From Polyangiaceae bacterium (lineage in GTDB: Bacteria; Myxococcota_A; Polyangia; Polyangiales; Polyangiaceae): DNA of 41,342 nucleotides. Location of the stretch: contig JALHPN010000060.1 of the NCBI GenBank assembly GCA_022842465.1, positions 1-41,342 on the forward strand, written 5' to 3'. Shown in pieces: positions 16,216-24,934 of the stretch. How positions within the stretch are numbered: position 1 is the stretch's first letter; each line of letters opens with the position of its first letter. Under the pieces are notes generated by a model, which saw nothing but the letters and a program-made list of their open reading frames with translations, made no database searches and was not told where the DNA came from. The position numbers and the translations under genes were made by a program.

Positions 16216-19200
16216 ATGCCCCATCCGGCGACGACGACGACTTCCTTGAGCGACGCGCAGCGGGCGCGGCTTGCCGCGCGGAGTCGCCGCACCTCGAGCG
16301 CCCTCGCCGCCCGCGGGCGCCTCTACGCCGACGAGGGGCGCGTGTCGAACGTCGTCGTCGCGCCCCGCGCCGTCACCGCCAACGTCACGGGGGCCTCCGT
16401 CTACGACGTCTGGCTCCCGCTCGTGGACGGGTACGCCGCGAAGTGCACGTGCCCCGCGTTCGATACGCACGCAGACTGCAAGCACATCGCGGCCGTCGTC
16501 TCCGCCCTCCTCCGCGGCACGTCCATCGCCACGCGGCCCGAGCCCCGCCTCCCGCGCGGCGACGCGGAGGACGTACGCTCGGCGAGCGCGCTGCCGCCGT
16601 TCCCCGACGCGCTCCGCAACATGTACTCCGCGAGCATGTTCTTCGAGCGGCTCGCGCTCTACGCCGGAGAGCCCCTCGAGCCGGGGGACGTGCGCTGGGT
16701 GCCGCTCCGCGACTACTGGATGCGGACGGTGCAGAGGCCGACGTCACAGGGGCGAGACCTCCTTCTCCGCGTCCTCGCGCTCCTCCCGCGGATCGAGGCG
16801 GACGCCGCCGCCCTCCGCACGTTCGTGCCACCCCCGAACCCCGCGCCCGGCACCCGGTTCGGCGAGGTCTACCAGGAGCTCGCGGCGCGCTACCGGTCGA
16901 CGGCCTCGCGCGCGCTCGTGCGCGTCCTGCTCCCCGGTCCGCTCGACGGGGGGCACCCGGGGTTCGAGCTCGCGTTCGACGGGAAGCGGCGGGCGATGGT
17001 CGCGAGCGAGAGGACGTCCGCGCTGCTCACCACGCCGGCCGCGTTCCAGATGTTCGTCCCCATGCGGCCGCACGAGCCCCTCCGGTTCGGCGTCGCCGAG
17101 ACGTCCCTCGAAGCCCAGGACACGTGGCAGCTCTTCGCGATGCGCACGCTCCTCCTCGCGCTCGTCGCCGAGGAGGACGCTGCCGTGAAGGAGCTCCGCG
17201 CCGATCTCTCCCGTCCGCTCTGGCACCAGGTCCTCGCCCAGCTCGAGGGCGGCTCGGCCGACCAGACGACCACGCTCCGCGAGCCGGAGAAGGTCGAGCA
17301 CGGCTTCGCGATGGTCGCGACGTTCCGCGACGACGTCTTCCGCCTCGTCCCCTTCGGGCGGACGACGGGCGCGCGCGGGAAGCTCACGAAGTGGAGGCGC
17401 GAGACGTTCGAGGCGCTCTACGAGACCGCGTCGACGGCGCTCGAGAAGGACATCGCCCGCGTCGCGCTCTGCGCCCTCGAGAAGCCGGGGGCGGCGCTCG
17501 TGAACCTCGGCCAGCCTCAGGGACACGAGCTCCTCCGCCTCCTCGCCGCCCACCCCGTCGTCGTCGTCAACGACGGCGACAAGCCGGACCCCGACAAGGA
17601 CCCGCGGCTCGCGATCCGGGTCGGCGACGTGTCGATGCGGCTCGAGCCGGACACGAAGGGCGAGCTCCGGCCTGCGTTCCTCGTCGCGGGCGAGCCCGTC
17701 GCGACCGAGGATCTCGTCGGCGTGAGCTCCTCGGCCATCCGCGGCACCGCGAGCTTGCGGCGCGGGCTCGTCATCTCCGCGTACGTCGCGCCGGAGCTCC
17801 GGAAGTGGCTCGACGCCGCGCAGGTGTACGGGGACGAGGTCGCGTTTCCCCCCGAGGCCGTGCCCGATCTCGCCCGAGCTGCCGAGCCGCTCGTCGCGAA
17901 GGGGGTCGTCGAGCTCCCGCGCGAGGCGATGGGCGTCGAGCTCCCGTACCGACCCACCGCCGCCCTCCGCGTCGACTGGCGGATCGACGGCGCCGCGGTC
18001 GTCGAGCTGCTCGTCGCCGTCCACCCCCACGCGCCCTTCGTGAACGCGGGCGCAGGGCCGCGGCTCTTCACGTTCCTCGACGAAGGGCGACGCGTGTTCG
18101 TCGAGCGCGAGCCGAAGGCCGAGCTCGCGCTCGTCGAGCGCGCCCGCGAGGAGATCATCCAGGGCGCGCCCCTCACGTGGGCCGACTACACGGGTCGCAC
18201 CGAGACCTTCGAGGAGGCGATCGCGCTCGCCGCATGGCTCGAACGGAACGAGCTCGGGCTCCCCGTCGAGGTGAAGGTCGGCCGGCCTCCCACCCTCGTC
18301 GCGTGGGAGGGGGCCTCGCGCCGCTTCTCCGCGCGCCGGGAGGGCACGTGGCTCGTCCTCGACGGCGCCATGGACATCGACGGCGCCAAGCTCACGATGG
18401 GCGACGTCCTCGAGGCGGCGCGCCTCGCTCGACGGTACGTGAAGGTGAAGGAGGGCACCTTCCTCGAGCTCTCCGAGAAGGCGCGGAGCGAGCTCGAGGC
18501 GCTGGCCTTCGCCGCGGATCTCGCCGCGTCGTCCAAGTCGAAGGAGGGGGAGGCGCCGCGCGTCCACGAGGCCTTCGGCGCCGTCCTCGCCCAGGCCGCC
18601 GCGGCGCTCGGTGGGCTCGACACCGGCGGGCTCGACCTCGCCGAGTACACGCAGCGCCTCGCCAAGGCGAAGACGAAGGTGAAGGTCGCCGAGCTCGAGC
18701 ACGGCGAGCTCCGCTCCTACCAGCGCGAAGGTGTCGCCTGGATGCTCCGCCTCGCGAGCTGGGCGCCGGGCTGCGTCCTCGCCGACGACATGGGCCTCGG
18801 CAAGACGATCCAGACCGCGAGCCTCCTCCGCGCGCGCGCGTCGGGCGGGCCTGCGCTCGTCGTCGCCCCGGCGTCGGTCTCGTCGAACTGGGTCATCGAG
18901 CTCGCGCGCTTCGTGCCGAGCCTCCGCGTGCGTTGGTTCAACGAGGAGCGCTCGCTCGATCTCGCGAAGCTCGAGGGCGGCGACGTCGTCGTCGTGTCCT
19001 ACGGGCTCCTCCAGCGCCGGAGCGAGGCCTTCGCCGCGCGCCGCTGGGCGACGCTGGTGCTCGACGAGGCGCAGTACGTCAAGAACGTCGCCGCGCAGCG
19101 CACGGACGCGGTGCGGTCCCTCCCGCGAGACTTCACCGTCGCCCTCACGGGCACCCCCCTCGAGAACCACCTCGGCGAGCTCTACAGCATCGTCGACCTC

Positions 19201-20112
19201 GCGTTCCCGAGCCTCCTCGGGGACGAGGGGACGTTCCGCGAGCGCTTCCGCCGGCCGATCGAGGGCGGGCGCGACGAGACGCGTCTCGCCGCGCTCGCGA
19301 AGTTGCTCGGCCCCTTCCTCCTCCGCCGCACGCGCGCGGCCGTCCTCGCGGAGCTCCCGCCGCGCGAGGAGATCACCGAGATGATCGATCTCGCGCCCGA
19401 CGAGTCGAAGCGCTACCTCGCCCTCCGCAAGGCCTGCGAGCTCGAGCTCTCGAAGGAGCGGAAGCGCGCCAAGGCCGGGAAGGCGCCGCGCGGCGAGACG
19501 CCGGCGCAGTTCAAGATCGCGCTCCTCGCCGCGCTCACGCGTCTCCGCCAGCTCGCCTGCGACGTGCGCCTCGTCGACCCCGCCTTCGAGGGGAGCAGCA
19601 CCAAGATCACCCGCGCCGTCGAGCTCGTCTCCGAGATCGCCTCGGAGGGCAGCCACGCCCTCGTCTTCAGCCAGTTCACGACCCTCCTCACGCGCGTCCG
19701 GGAAGCGCTCGCCGAGACGGGCCTCCGCGTCGGCTACCTCGACGGCGACACCCCGACCACGAAGCGGCGCGAGGTCGTCGATCGCTTCCAGGCCGGTGAG
19801 CTCGACGTCTTCTGCGTCTCGCTCCTCGCCGGCGGCACGGGCCTGAACCTCACGAAGGCCACCTACGTCATCCACCTCGACCCGTGGTGGAACCCGGCCG
19901 CCGAGGAGCAGGCCACCTCGCGCGCGCACCGCATGGGGCAGTCGGATCCCGTCACCGTGTATCGCCTCGTCGCGCGCGGTACGATCGAGGAGGCCGTCGT
20001 CGCGCTCCACGGCACGAAGCGCGAGCTCGCCCAGGCGGTCCTCGACGGCAAGGAGACCGCGCGCACCGTCACGACCGACGAGCTGATGGACCTCCTCCGT
20101 TTCGGCGGCTAG
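16216..20112 (+). CDS. SWIM zinc-finger SNF2 helicase
   Basis: Predicted 1298-residue SNF2-family ATPase. Near the N-terminus is a SWIM zinc finger CxC-x8-CxH: Cys77, Cys79, Cys88, His90. A long alpha/beta middle region follows. The helicase has motif I DDMGLGKT (about 857-864), DEAQ (about 950-953), DPWWNPAAEEQ and RAHRMGQ (about 1236-1242). SWIM-SNF2 proteins are widespread in bacteria and are thought to act on chromatin-like nucleoprotein or repair intermediates; the exact role is unknown. The radical SAM gene starts 29 bp downstream and may be co-transcribed. The 34-bp gap to the divergent methyltransferase gene must hold both upstream signals. Confidence 0.92.
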   Translation: MPHPATTTTSLSDAQRARLAARSRRTSSALAARGRLYADEGRVSNVVVAPRAVTANVTGASVYDVWLPLVDGYAAKCTCPAFDTHADCKHIAAVVSALLRGTSIATRPEPRLPRGDAEDVRSASALPPFPDALRNMYSASMFFERLALYAGEPLEPGDVRWVPLRDYWMRTVQRPTSQGRDLLLRVLALLPRIEADAAALRTFVPPPNPAPGTRFGEVYQELAARYRSTASRALVRVLLPGPLDGGHPGFELAFDGKRRAMVASERTSALLTTPAAFQMFVPMRPHEPLRFGVAETSLEAQDTWQLFAMRTLLLALVAEEDAAVKELRADLSRPLWHQVLAQLEGGSADQTTTLREPEKVEHGFAMVATFRDDVFRLVPFGRTTGARGKLTKWRRETFEALYETASTALEKDIARVALCALEKPGAALVNLGQPQGHELLRLLAAHPVVVVNDGDKPDPDKDPRLAIRVGDVSMRLEPDTKGELRPAFLVAGEPVATEDLVGVSSSAIRGTASLRRGLVISAYVAPELRKWLDAAQVYGDEVAFPPEAVPDLARAAEPLVAKGVVELPREAMGVELPYRPTAALRVDWRIDGAAVVELLVAVHPHAPFVNAGAGPRLFTFLDEGRRVFVEREPKAELALVERAREEIIQGAPLTWADYTGRTETFEEAIALAAWLERNELGLPVEVKVGRPPTLVAWEGASRRFSARREGTWLVLDGAMDIDGAKLTMGDVLEAARLARRYVKVKEGTFLELSEKARSELEALAFAADLAASSKSKEGEAPRVHEAFGAVLAQAAAALGGLDTGGLDLAEYTQRLAKAKTKVKVAELEHGELRSYQREGVAWMLRLASWAPGCVLADDMGLGKTIQTASLLRARASGGPALVVAPASVSSNWVIELARFVPSLRVRWFNEERSLDLAKLEGGDVVVVSYGLLQRRSEAFAARRWATLVLDEAQYVKNVAAQRTDAVRSLPRDFTVALTGTPLENHLGELYSIVDLAFPSLLGDEGTFRERFRRPIEGGRDETRLAALAKLLGPFLLRRTRAAVLAELPPREEITEMIDLAPDESKRYLALRKACELELSKERKRAKAGKAPRGETPAQFKIALLAALTRLRQLACDVRLVDPAFEGSSTKITRAVELVSEIASEGSHALVFSQFTTLLTRVREALAETGLRVGYLDGDTPTTKRREVVDRFQAGELDVFCVSLLAGGTGLNLTKATYVIHLDPWWNPAAEEQATSRAHRMGQSDPVTVYRLVARGTIEEAVVALHGTKRELAQAVLDGKETARTVTTDELMDLLRFGG

Positions 20113-20141
20113 GTGGGGCGCGCTATGCTCCGGGCGACACC

Positions 20142-21980
20142 ATGCGCATCGCCCTAGTGTACCCGCCGCCCTGGAAGATCGCGGCGCCCGGCGAGGTCGT
20201 CGCGTACGGGGCGGACGGACCGCCGGCCGAGTACCGCGAAGGCGATCTCGACGCGGACTTCCACCAGCTCCCCTACGGGCTCTTCGCGCTCGGCGCCGCC
20301 GCCCTCCGCGCCGGCCACCAGGTGAAGCTCCTGAACCTCTCCTCGTTCGCCTGGTCACGCGTCGAGGAGATCGTGGAGACGCTCGACGCCGAGGTCTGGG
20401 GCATGTCCTGCTGGACCGCGAACCGGCGCGGTGTCCGGCTCGTCGCCGACCTCGTCAAGAAGCACCACCCGAAGACCCACGTCGTCGTCGGTGGCCCCCA
20501 CGCGACGCCGCTCGGGCCGGAGCTCCTCGCGCACTATCCCGGCGTCGACACGGTCTGCCTCGGCGAGAGCGACCTGACCTTCCTCGAGCTCGTGGACCGC
20601 CTCGGGAAGGGCGAGACGACGCGTGGCCTGGCGGGCGCGGTGGTTCGAGACGACGCGGGACGGATCATTCGCGGGCCCGAGCGGAAGAACGTCGACGAGC
20701 TCGACACGCTCGCGTCGCCCCAGGACTGGTTCGACACGCACATCCTCATGACCTCGCGCGGCTGCCCCTGGTCGTGCACGTTCTGCGGCGCGGAGACGTC
20801 GTGGGGTAGGGGGTTCCGCGCGAACTCGATCGACTACGTGCTCGACGCGATGGAGAAGGTCACGCGTCGCCTGCCCGTGAAGATGATCCAGATCAAGGAC
20901 GACACGTTCACGACGCACAAGAAGCGCGTGCTCGAGCTCTGCCGGAAGATTCGCGAGCGGGATCTCCGCTTCTTCTGGTCGTGCGACACGCGCGTCGATC
21001 TCCTGTCGGACGAGCTCCTCAAGGAGATGCGCCTCGCCGGCTGCCAGCGGCTGTCGCTCGGGGTCGAGAGCGGCTCGCAGGCGATCCTCGACAAGATCGA
21101 GAAGAAGATCACCCCGGACGAGATCCTCGCGTCCACCGAGCTCGCCAAGAAGTACGGGATCAAGGTCCGCTACTACATGATGCTCGGGAACCGCGGCGAG
21201 ACGCGGAGCACGTTCGAGGAGACTCTCCGCTTCCTCGAGCGCGCGCGCCCCCACGAGTACGTGTTCTCGTGCCTCTCGATCTACCCCGGCACGAAGGATT
21301 TCCACGCCGCGGAGAAGGGCGGGTGGCTCGCTCGCGAGGCGTACTTCACGGGGACGTTCCAGGAGCTGAAGACCCCCTTCGACGCCGACGAGGAGACGAT
21401 GGCGTTCCTCAACGAGTGGTTCTTCGCCCACCACGGTCTCCAGCTCGGGCATCGCGACGGCGTCTCCGAGTACCGCGCGATCCTCGAGCGGCTCGGCGAC
21501 TACCACGCCGCGCACATGGACCTCGGCGCCGCGCTGTACCACGAGGGAGACCTCGACGGCGCCGAGCGCCACGTGAAGCGCGCGATGGATCTCGGCTACC
21601 CGTGCCCCGGTCTCGCGTACAACCACCTCGCCTGCATCGCGAAGGCGCGGGGTGACGTCGAGGGGATGATGGACCTCTTCATGACGGCCGCGAAGACCGA
21701 TCCGCAGCACTGGGTGCTCGTCCAGAACGTCGAGAAGGCGCGCGCGTGGTTCAAGCAGGGAGGACCCGCGAACAACCTCCCGCTCGACCTCGTCGTGCGC
21801 CACGATTTCCTCCTCCTCGAGCGAACGCAGCAGCCGACCTTGCCCGGGCCGCTCCCGCGCGACTGGGCCGAGTGGGGCGCCGGCCTTCCGAAGGCGGAGC
21901 CCGCCGAGCGCTTCTCGAAGACACCGGATCAGGAAGGCTCGACGAAGCCCCTCGGCAAGCGCGCGCTCCCGATCGCCTGA
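20142..21980 (+). CDS. B12-binding-type radical SAM protein with TPR-like tail
   Basis: Predicted 612-residue enzyme. Residues 1-180 form a cobalamin-binding-like Rossmann domain (VVVGGPHATPLGPEL) but lack the DxHxxG cobalt-ligand motif. The radical SAM domain carries CxxxCxxC at Cys208, Cys212 and Cys215 for the 4Fe-4S cluster. Further along, LGVESGSQAILDKIEKK is the usual SAM/beta-4 region. Residues about 475-560 look like TPR helices (ALYHEGDLDGAERHVKRAM). Family members do methylations, methylthiolations and ring rearrangements; substrate unknown here. ATG 20142 was chosen because it begins the Rossmann strand MRIALVYPPP. Confidence 0.88.
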   Translation: MRIALVYPPPWKIAAPGEVVAYGADGPPAEYREGDLDADFHQLPYGLFALGAAALRAGHQVKLLNLSSFAWSRVEEIVETLDAEVWGMSCWTANRRGVRLVADLVKKHHPKTHVVVGGPHATPLGPELLAHYPGVDTVCLGESDLTFLELVDRLGKGETTRGLAGAVVRDDAGRIIRGPERKNVDELDTLASPQDWFDTHILMTSRGCPWSCTFCGAETSWGRGFRANSIDYVLDAMEKVTRRLPVKMIQIKDDTFTTHKKRVLELCRKIRERDLRFFWSCDTRVDLLSDELLKEMRLAGCQRLSLGVESGSQAILDKIEKKITPDEILASTELAKKYGIKVRYYMMLGNRGETRSTFEETLRFLERARPHEYVFSCLSIYPGTKDFHAAEKGGWLAREAYFTGTFQELKTPFDADEETMAFLNEWFFAHHGLQLGHRDGVSEYRAILERLGDYHAAHMDLGAALYHEGDLDGAERHVKRAMDLGYPCPGLAYNHLACIAKARGDVEGMMDLFMTAAKTDPQHWVLVQNVEKARAWFKQGGPANNLPLDLVVRHDFLLLERTQQPTLPGPLPRDWAEWGAGLPKAEPAERFSKTPDQEGSTKPLGKRALPIA

Positions 21981-21987
21981 GCGGCGC

Positions 21988-23358
21988 TCACCAGCCCGTC
22001 TTCGCCTTGATCTCGGTCGTGAGCAGCGCCGCCATCGCCTGGTGGTGGGCGTCGTTCGCGTGGTAGTAGCAGCCCGTCTCGACGGCCGGGGCGGCCTCGG
22101 GGAGCTGGAACCGGTACGTGCGCTCGCCCGCCGGCCGCCCGGCGACGACCTCGTCGATCGCCGTCCGCACGACCGCCCGCACGCCGTTGTAGTCCTTGAG
22201 CTGCGACCAGACGAGCAGGAAGACGTACGGGCTCGCGCCGTACTTCGCGCGGAGATCGGCGACGAAGCTCGCGTAGGCGACCTGGAAGTTCGCGGGACCG
22301 CTGTTGGCTCCGGTCACGTAGTCCGCGCCGCCGAGCGAGACCACGATCACGTCCGGGGTCCAGCTCCCGAACACCCAGTTGCTCGGCGGGACCGCCTCCG
22401 GGAGCGTGCGCGTCCAGAGCGAGGCCATCGTGTTCGCCGCGCTGCCGTCGTTGTTGCGCGCGACGCCCTTGCCCGAGAAGGCGATGAGATGGTGCTCGGC
22501 CGAGAGCGCGTCCGCCGTGTAGAATGCGAGGCTCTTCCGCGCGTCGTTGTACTGGGGAGGCGCGCCGCCGGCGCAGGTGGCGGGGTCGTTCGGCCCGTTC
22601 CCCTCGACGCCGAAGCCGTCGATGGTCGACTCGCTGATGAGCTCGATCCGCCTCGCCGCGCGGGCGGGAGGCGCGAGGAGGCCCGCGCCGCCGGCGAAGG
22701 TGAACCCCTCGAACCGCAGGGTGCCGACGTTCGCCTCCGTCCGCTTCTCGATCTCGACCGTGTGGATGCCGGCCGCGACGCCGCCGGGCGTGAGATCGAT
22801 GACCTCGGCCGCCCCCGCGACCTGGCGCGGGGCCTGGGGGACGCCGTCGACGAGCACGTTGATCCACGACGCGACGCCCGCGCCCTCGGACCCCGCGGTG
22901 TGCGTCAGCTGCACGCTCGCGTTCGTGCCGTCGAACCGCGCGAGCACGCGCGAGCCCGGCCACGCGAACGAAGGCATCGCCGGATCGGTCGTGTCGAAGC
23001 GGCCGATCGTGAGGATGCCCGGCCCGACCGCGCCCGCGTCCTCGGCGCCGCTGCCGCCTGCGTCGCCGCCTGCATCGCCCGCGTCGTCGCCGCTCGACGC
23101 GCCACCGTCGCCGCTCGCTCCGGAGCTGCTCGTGCTGCTCGACGCGCTGCTGCTCCCGGACGCTCCGCCCGAGCTGCTCGAGGCGCTGGAGGCGCTGGCG
23201 CTTCCGTCCTCGCCGGTCGTCGTCGACGTCCCCGCGTCTCCGTCCGGCGCGACGGCGGACGAAGACGAGCACGCGGCGCTGCTCGCCCCGAGGGCGACGA
23301 GCACGCTCGCGAGCGCGACGGGGACGGCGGAGAGGAGGGGCGAGCGAGAGCGGGACAT
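21988..23358 (-). CDS. CE2-type SGNH acetylesterase lipoprotein
   Basis: Predicted 456-residue lipoprotein (Cys30). A Ser/Gly/Ala/Asp-rich linker (31-110) is followed by a jelly-roll domain (about 113-228) with IGRFDTTDPAMPSFAWPGSR, typical of carbohydrate esterase family 2. The SGNH domain follows: a variant block I SESTIDGFG with nucleophile Ser244 (usual GDSxTxGxG) and the C-terminal DAHHQAMA with catalytic His near 438-439. CE2 enzymes remove acetyl groups from xylan, glucomannan and related glycans using a Ser-His dyad. ATG 23358 is preceded directly by an in-frame GTG; GAAGGG lies close upstream. Divergent from the hydrolase-like lipoprotein gene over about 200 bp. Confidence 0.82.
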   Translation of the reverse strand: MSRSRSPLLSAVPVALASVLVALGASSAACSSSSAVAPDGDAGTSTTTGEDGSASASSASSSSGGASGSSSASSSTSSSGASGDGGASSGDDAGDAGGDAGGSGAEDAGAVGPGILTIGRFDTTDPAMPSFAWPGSRVLARFDGTNASVQLTHTAGSEGAGVASWINVLVDGVPQAPRQVAGAAEVIDLTPGGVAAGIHTVEIEKRTEANVGTLRFEGFTFAGGAGLLAPPARAARRIELISESTIDGFGVEGNGPNDPATCAGGAPPQYNDARKSLAFYTADALSAEHHLIAFSGKGVARNNDGSAANTMASLWTRTLPEAVPPSNWVFGSWTPDVIVVSLGGADYVTGANSGPANFQVAYASFVADLRAKYGASPYVFLLVWSQLKDYNGVRAVVRTAIDEVVAGRPAGERTYRFQLPEAAPAVETGCYYHANDAHHQAMAALLTTEIKAKTGW

Positions 23359-23490
23359 CACCCTTCAGCTTACCGAAAATCGTGCACGAGCTCCGACGCG
23401 TTGGCCGGAGCGCGACGAAGGGCCACGCGAGCATGAAATCCCGCCGGATCCGCGTGTGGCGATCGGGTGCTCCCGTGTGTTCACGCCGGG

Positions 23491-23509
23491 GGAATGCTGA
23501 TTCCTTTTT
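23491..23509 (+). terminator. Small hairpin plus T5, terminator- or attenuator-like
   Basis: GGAAT-GCTG-ATTCC is followed directly by TTTTT on the plus strand, about 50 bp before the start of the lipoprotein gene at 23561. The five-pair stem contains A-T pairs and is weak, so termination efficiency is doubtful. A second inverted repeat, CGCTTCG-TCTCC-CGAAGCG, lies at 23519-23537. Confidence 0.25.
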
Positions 23510-23518
23510 CCCCGCTCG

Positions 23519-23537
23519 CGCTTCGTCTCCCGAAGCG
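23519..23537. promoter_or_regulatory. 7-bp inverted repeat just before the lipoprotein start
   Basis: Arms CGCTTCG and CGAAGCG surround TCTCC and end 23 bp before ATG 23561. It could be an operator or an RNA hairpin in the leader. Only the symmetry is seen. Confidence 0.3.
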
Positions 23538-23560
23538 AGGTGCGTAGTGTCCGACGCGCC

Positions 23561-24931
23561 ATGACGAACGAGCCCACGTCCTTCCGCCCGTCCGCCGCCG
23601 TCCTCGCTCTCGCCGTCCTCGCGGCGAGCGCCGTCGCCTGTGGCAGCGAACCCTATGCCGCCGAGGAGCCGAGCGGTTCCACGCCGTCCTTCGGGACCAC
23701 GAGCGAGACCACGGCCACCGAGGTCGGCGCGAACGGTGGCTCGTCCAGCGCGCCGAGCGCATCCCCCGGCGCGCCCGGGGTCTCCGAGACCGGTCCGGCC
23801 GCGTCCTCCGGCGAGGGCGAGGCTGCGCCCGAGGTCGAGGGGGCGCCCACGGCGTCGGCTGAAAGCCTCTCGGCCGCGCGGGCGCTCCTCGCGAAGCTCG
23901 GCCTGCCGGCGCGCTTCGCCATCGGCCTCGGCAACGACGCCTACTCGGGCGGCGGCGCGTCCTCCGTCGCGGCGTATGCGCTCGGGACGAAGCTCGACCT
24001 CCACTACATGTACCTGTCGGGCCTGGACTGGACGACCTGGACGGCGGCGAAGGGCGCGTACGTCACCTCGCACGCCGAGGCCGCGCGCGCGAACGGCGTC
24101 GTCCCGATGTTCACGCTCTACCAGGCGGCGGCCTGGGGCGAGGCGAAGCTCGGCAACTTCGACCAGACGGCGTTCATGAAGCGCTACTGGGACGGCGCGC
24201 GCACGATGTTCGAGAAGCTCGGCGCCTTCGGCGATCCGGCGGTCGTCCACCTCGAGCCCGACCTCTGGGGCTACGCGCAGAAGCAGGGCGGCGACGATCC
24301 GGCGAGCGTCCCGATGAAGGTCGGCTCGATCGTCGCCGAGTGCTCGGACCTCCCGGAGAACGTCGCCGGGATGGGCAAGTGCCTCGTCCGCCTCTCTCGC
24401 GCGCTCAGCCCGAAGGTCGCCATCGGCTTCTCGGCCTCGACGTTCGGCGCGACGACGAACGGCAAGAGCGACGCTACGCGCGTCGGAAACTACATCGACG
24501 CGATCGGCGGCGCCGACGCCGACCTCGTCGTCATCGAGACGCTCGATCGCGACGCGGGTTGCTTCGAGGCCGCCAAGGACGCGAACTGTAAGCGCGCGGG
24601 GTCGTTCTACTGGGACGAGACGAACACGGCGCACCCGACCTTCCACGATCACCTCGGCTGGGCGAAGGCGGTGCGCGAGGCGACCGGCAAGCCGCTCCTC
24701 TGGTGGCAGATGCCGCTGGGCGTCCCCGGGAGCAGCTCGGGCTGGGCCGGACGTTACCGGGACAACCGCGTGAGGTACCTCTTCGCGCACGCCGACGAGT
24801 TCGTCGCGGCCGGCGGCATCGGCGCCGTGTTCGGTACCGGCGCGCCGAACCAGACGACGCCGCTCACGGACAACGGGCAGTTCAAGGCCGCCATCGCGAC
24901 GTACGCCGCGACCCCGGCGCTCCTGCCCTGA
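23561..24931 (+). CDS. Lipoprotein, probable TIM-barrel glycoside-hydrolase-like
   Basis: Predicted 456-residue lipoprotein (lipobox ending Cys27) with a Ser/Gly/Thr linker (28-105). The folded part (about 110-456) has a repeating strand-helix rhythm. HLEPDLWGY places Glu232 and VVIETLDRD places Glu326 at the ends of predicted strands, the usual positions of acid/base and nucleophile in retaining barrel glycosidases; LLWWQMPLG follows. I do not recognise the exact family. The start ATG follows a possible upstream GTG (23540) but leads directly into the signal sequence. Convergent with the phosphofructokinase gene, 3 bp apart; divergent from the CE2 esterase, suggesting joint action on one polysaccharide. 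Confidence 0.72.
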   Translation: MTNEPTSFRPSAAVLALAVLAASAVACGSEPYAAEEPSGSTPSFGTTSETTATEVGANGGSSSAPSASPGAPGVSETGPAASSGEGEAAPEVEGAPTASAESLSAARALLAKLGLPARFAIGLGNDAYSGGGASSVAAYALGTKLDLHYMYLSGLDWTTWTAAKGAYVTSHAEAARANGVVPMFTLYQAAAWGEAKLGNFDQTAFMKRYWDGARTMFEKLGAFGDPAVVHLEPDLWGYAQKQGGDDPASVPMKVGSIVAECSDLPENVAGMGKCLVRLSRALSPKVAIGFSASTFGATTNGKSDATRVGNYIDAIGGADADLVVIETLDRDAGCFEAAKDANCKRAGSFYWDETNTAHPTFHDHLGWAKAVREATGKPLLWWQMPLGVPGSSSGWAGRYRDNRVRYLFAHADEFVAAGGIGAVFGTGAPNQTTPLTDNGQFKAAIATYAATPALLP

Positions 24932-24934
24932 GCG

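Noticed and set aside
14394..19799. Very long open plus-strand frame of about 1800 codons
   Set aside because: It runs through the DUF1501, methyltransferase and SWIM-SNF2 genes in a wrong frame; its product is Arg/Pro-rich low complexity typical of high-GC shadow frames.
20142..21980. Radical SAM gene as part of a PqqD-type RiPP pathway
   Set aside because: It lies about 10 kb from the PqqD gene with unrelated genes between, has no SPASM-like Cys cluster and carries a TPR tail.
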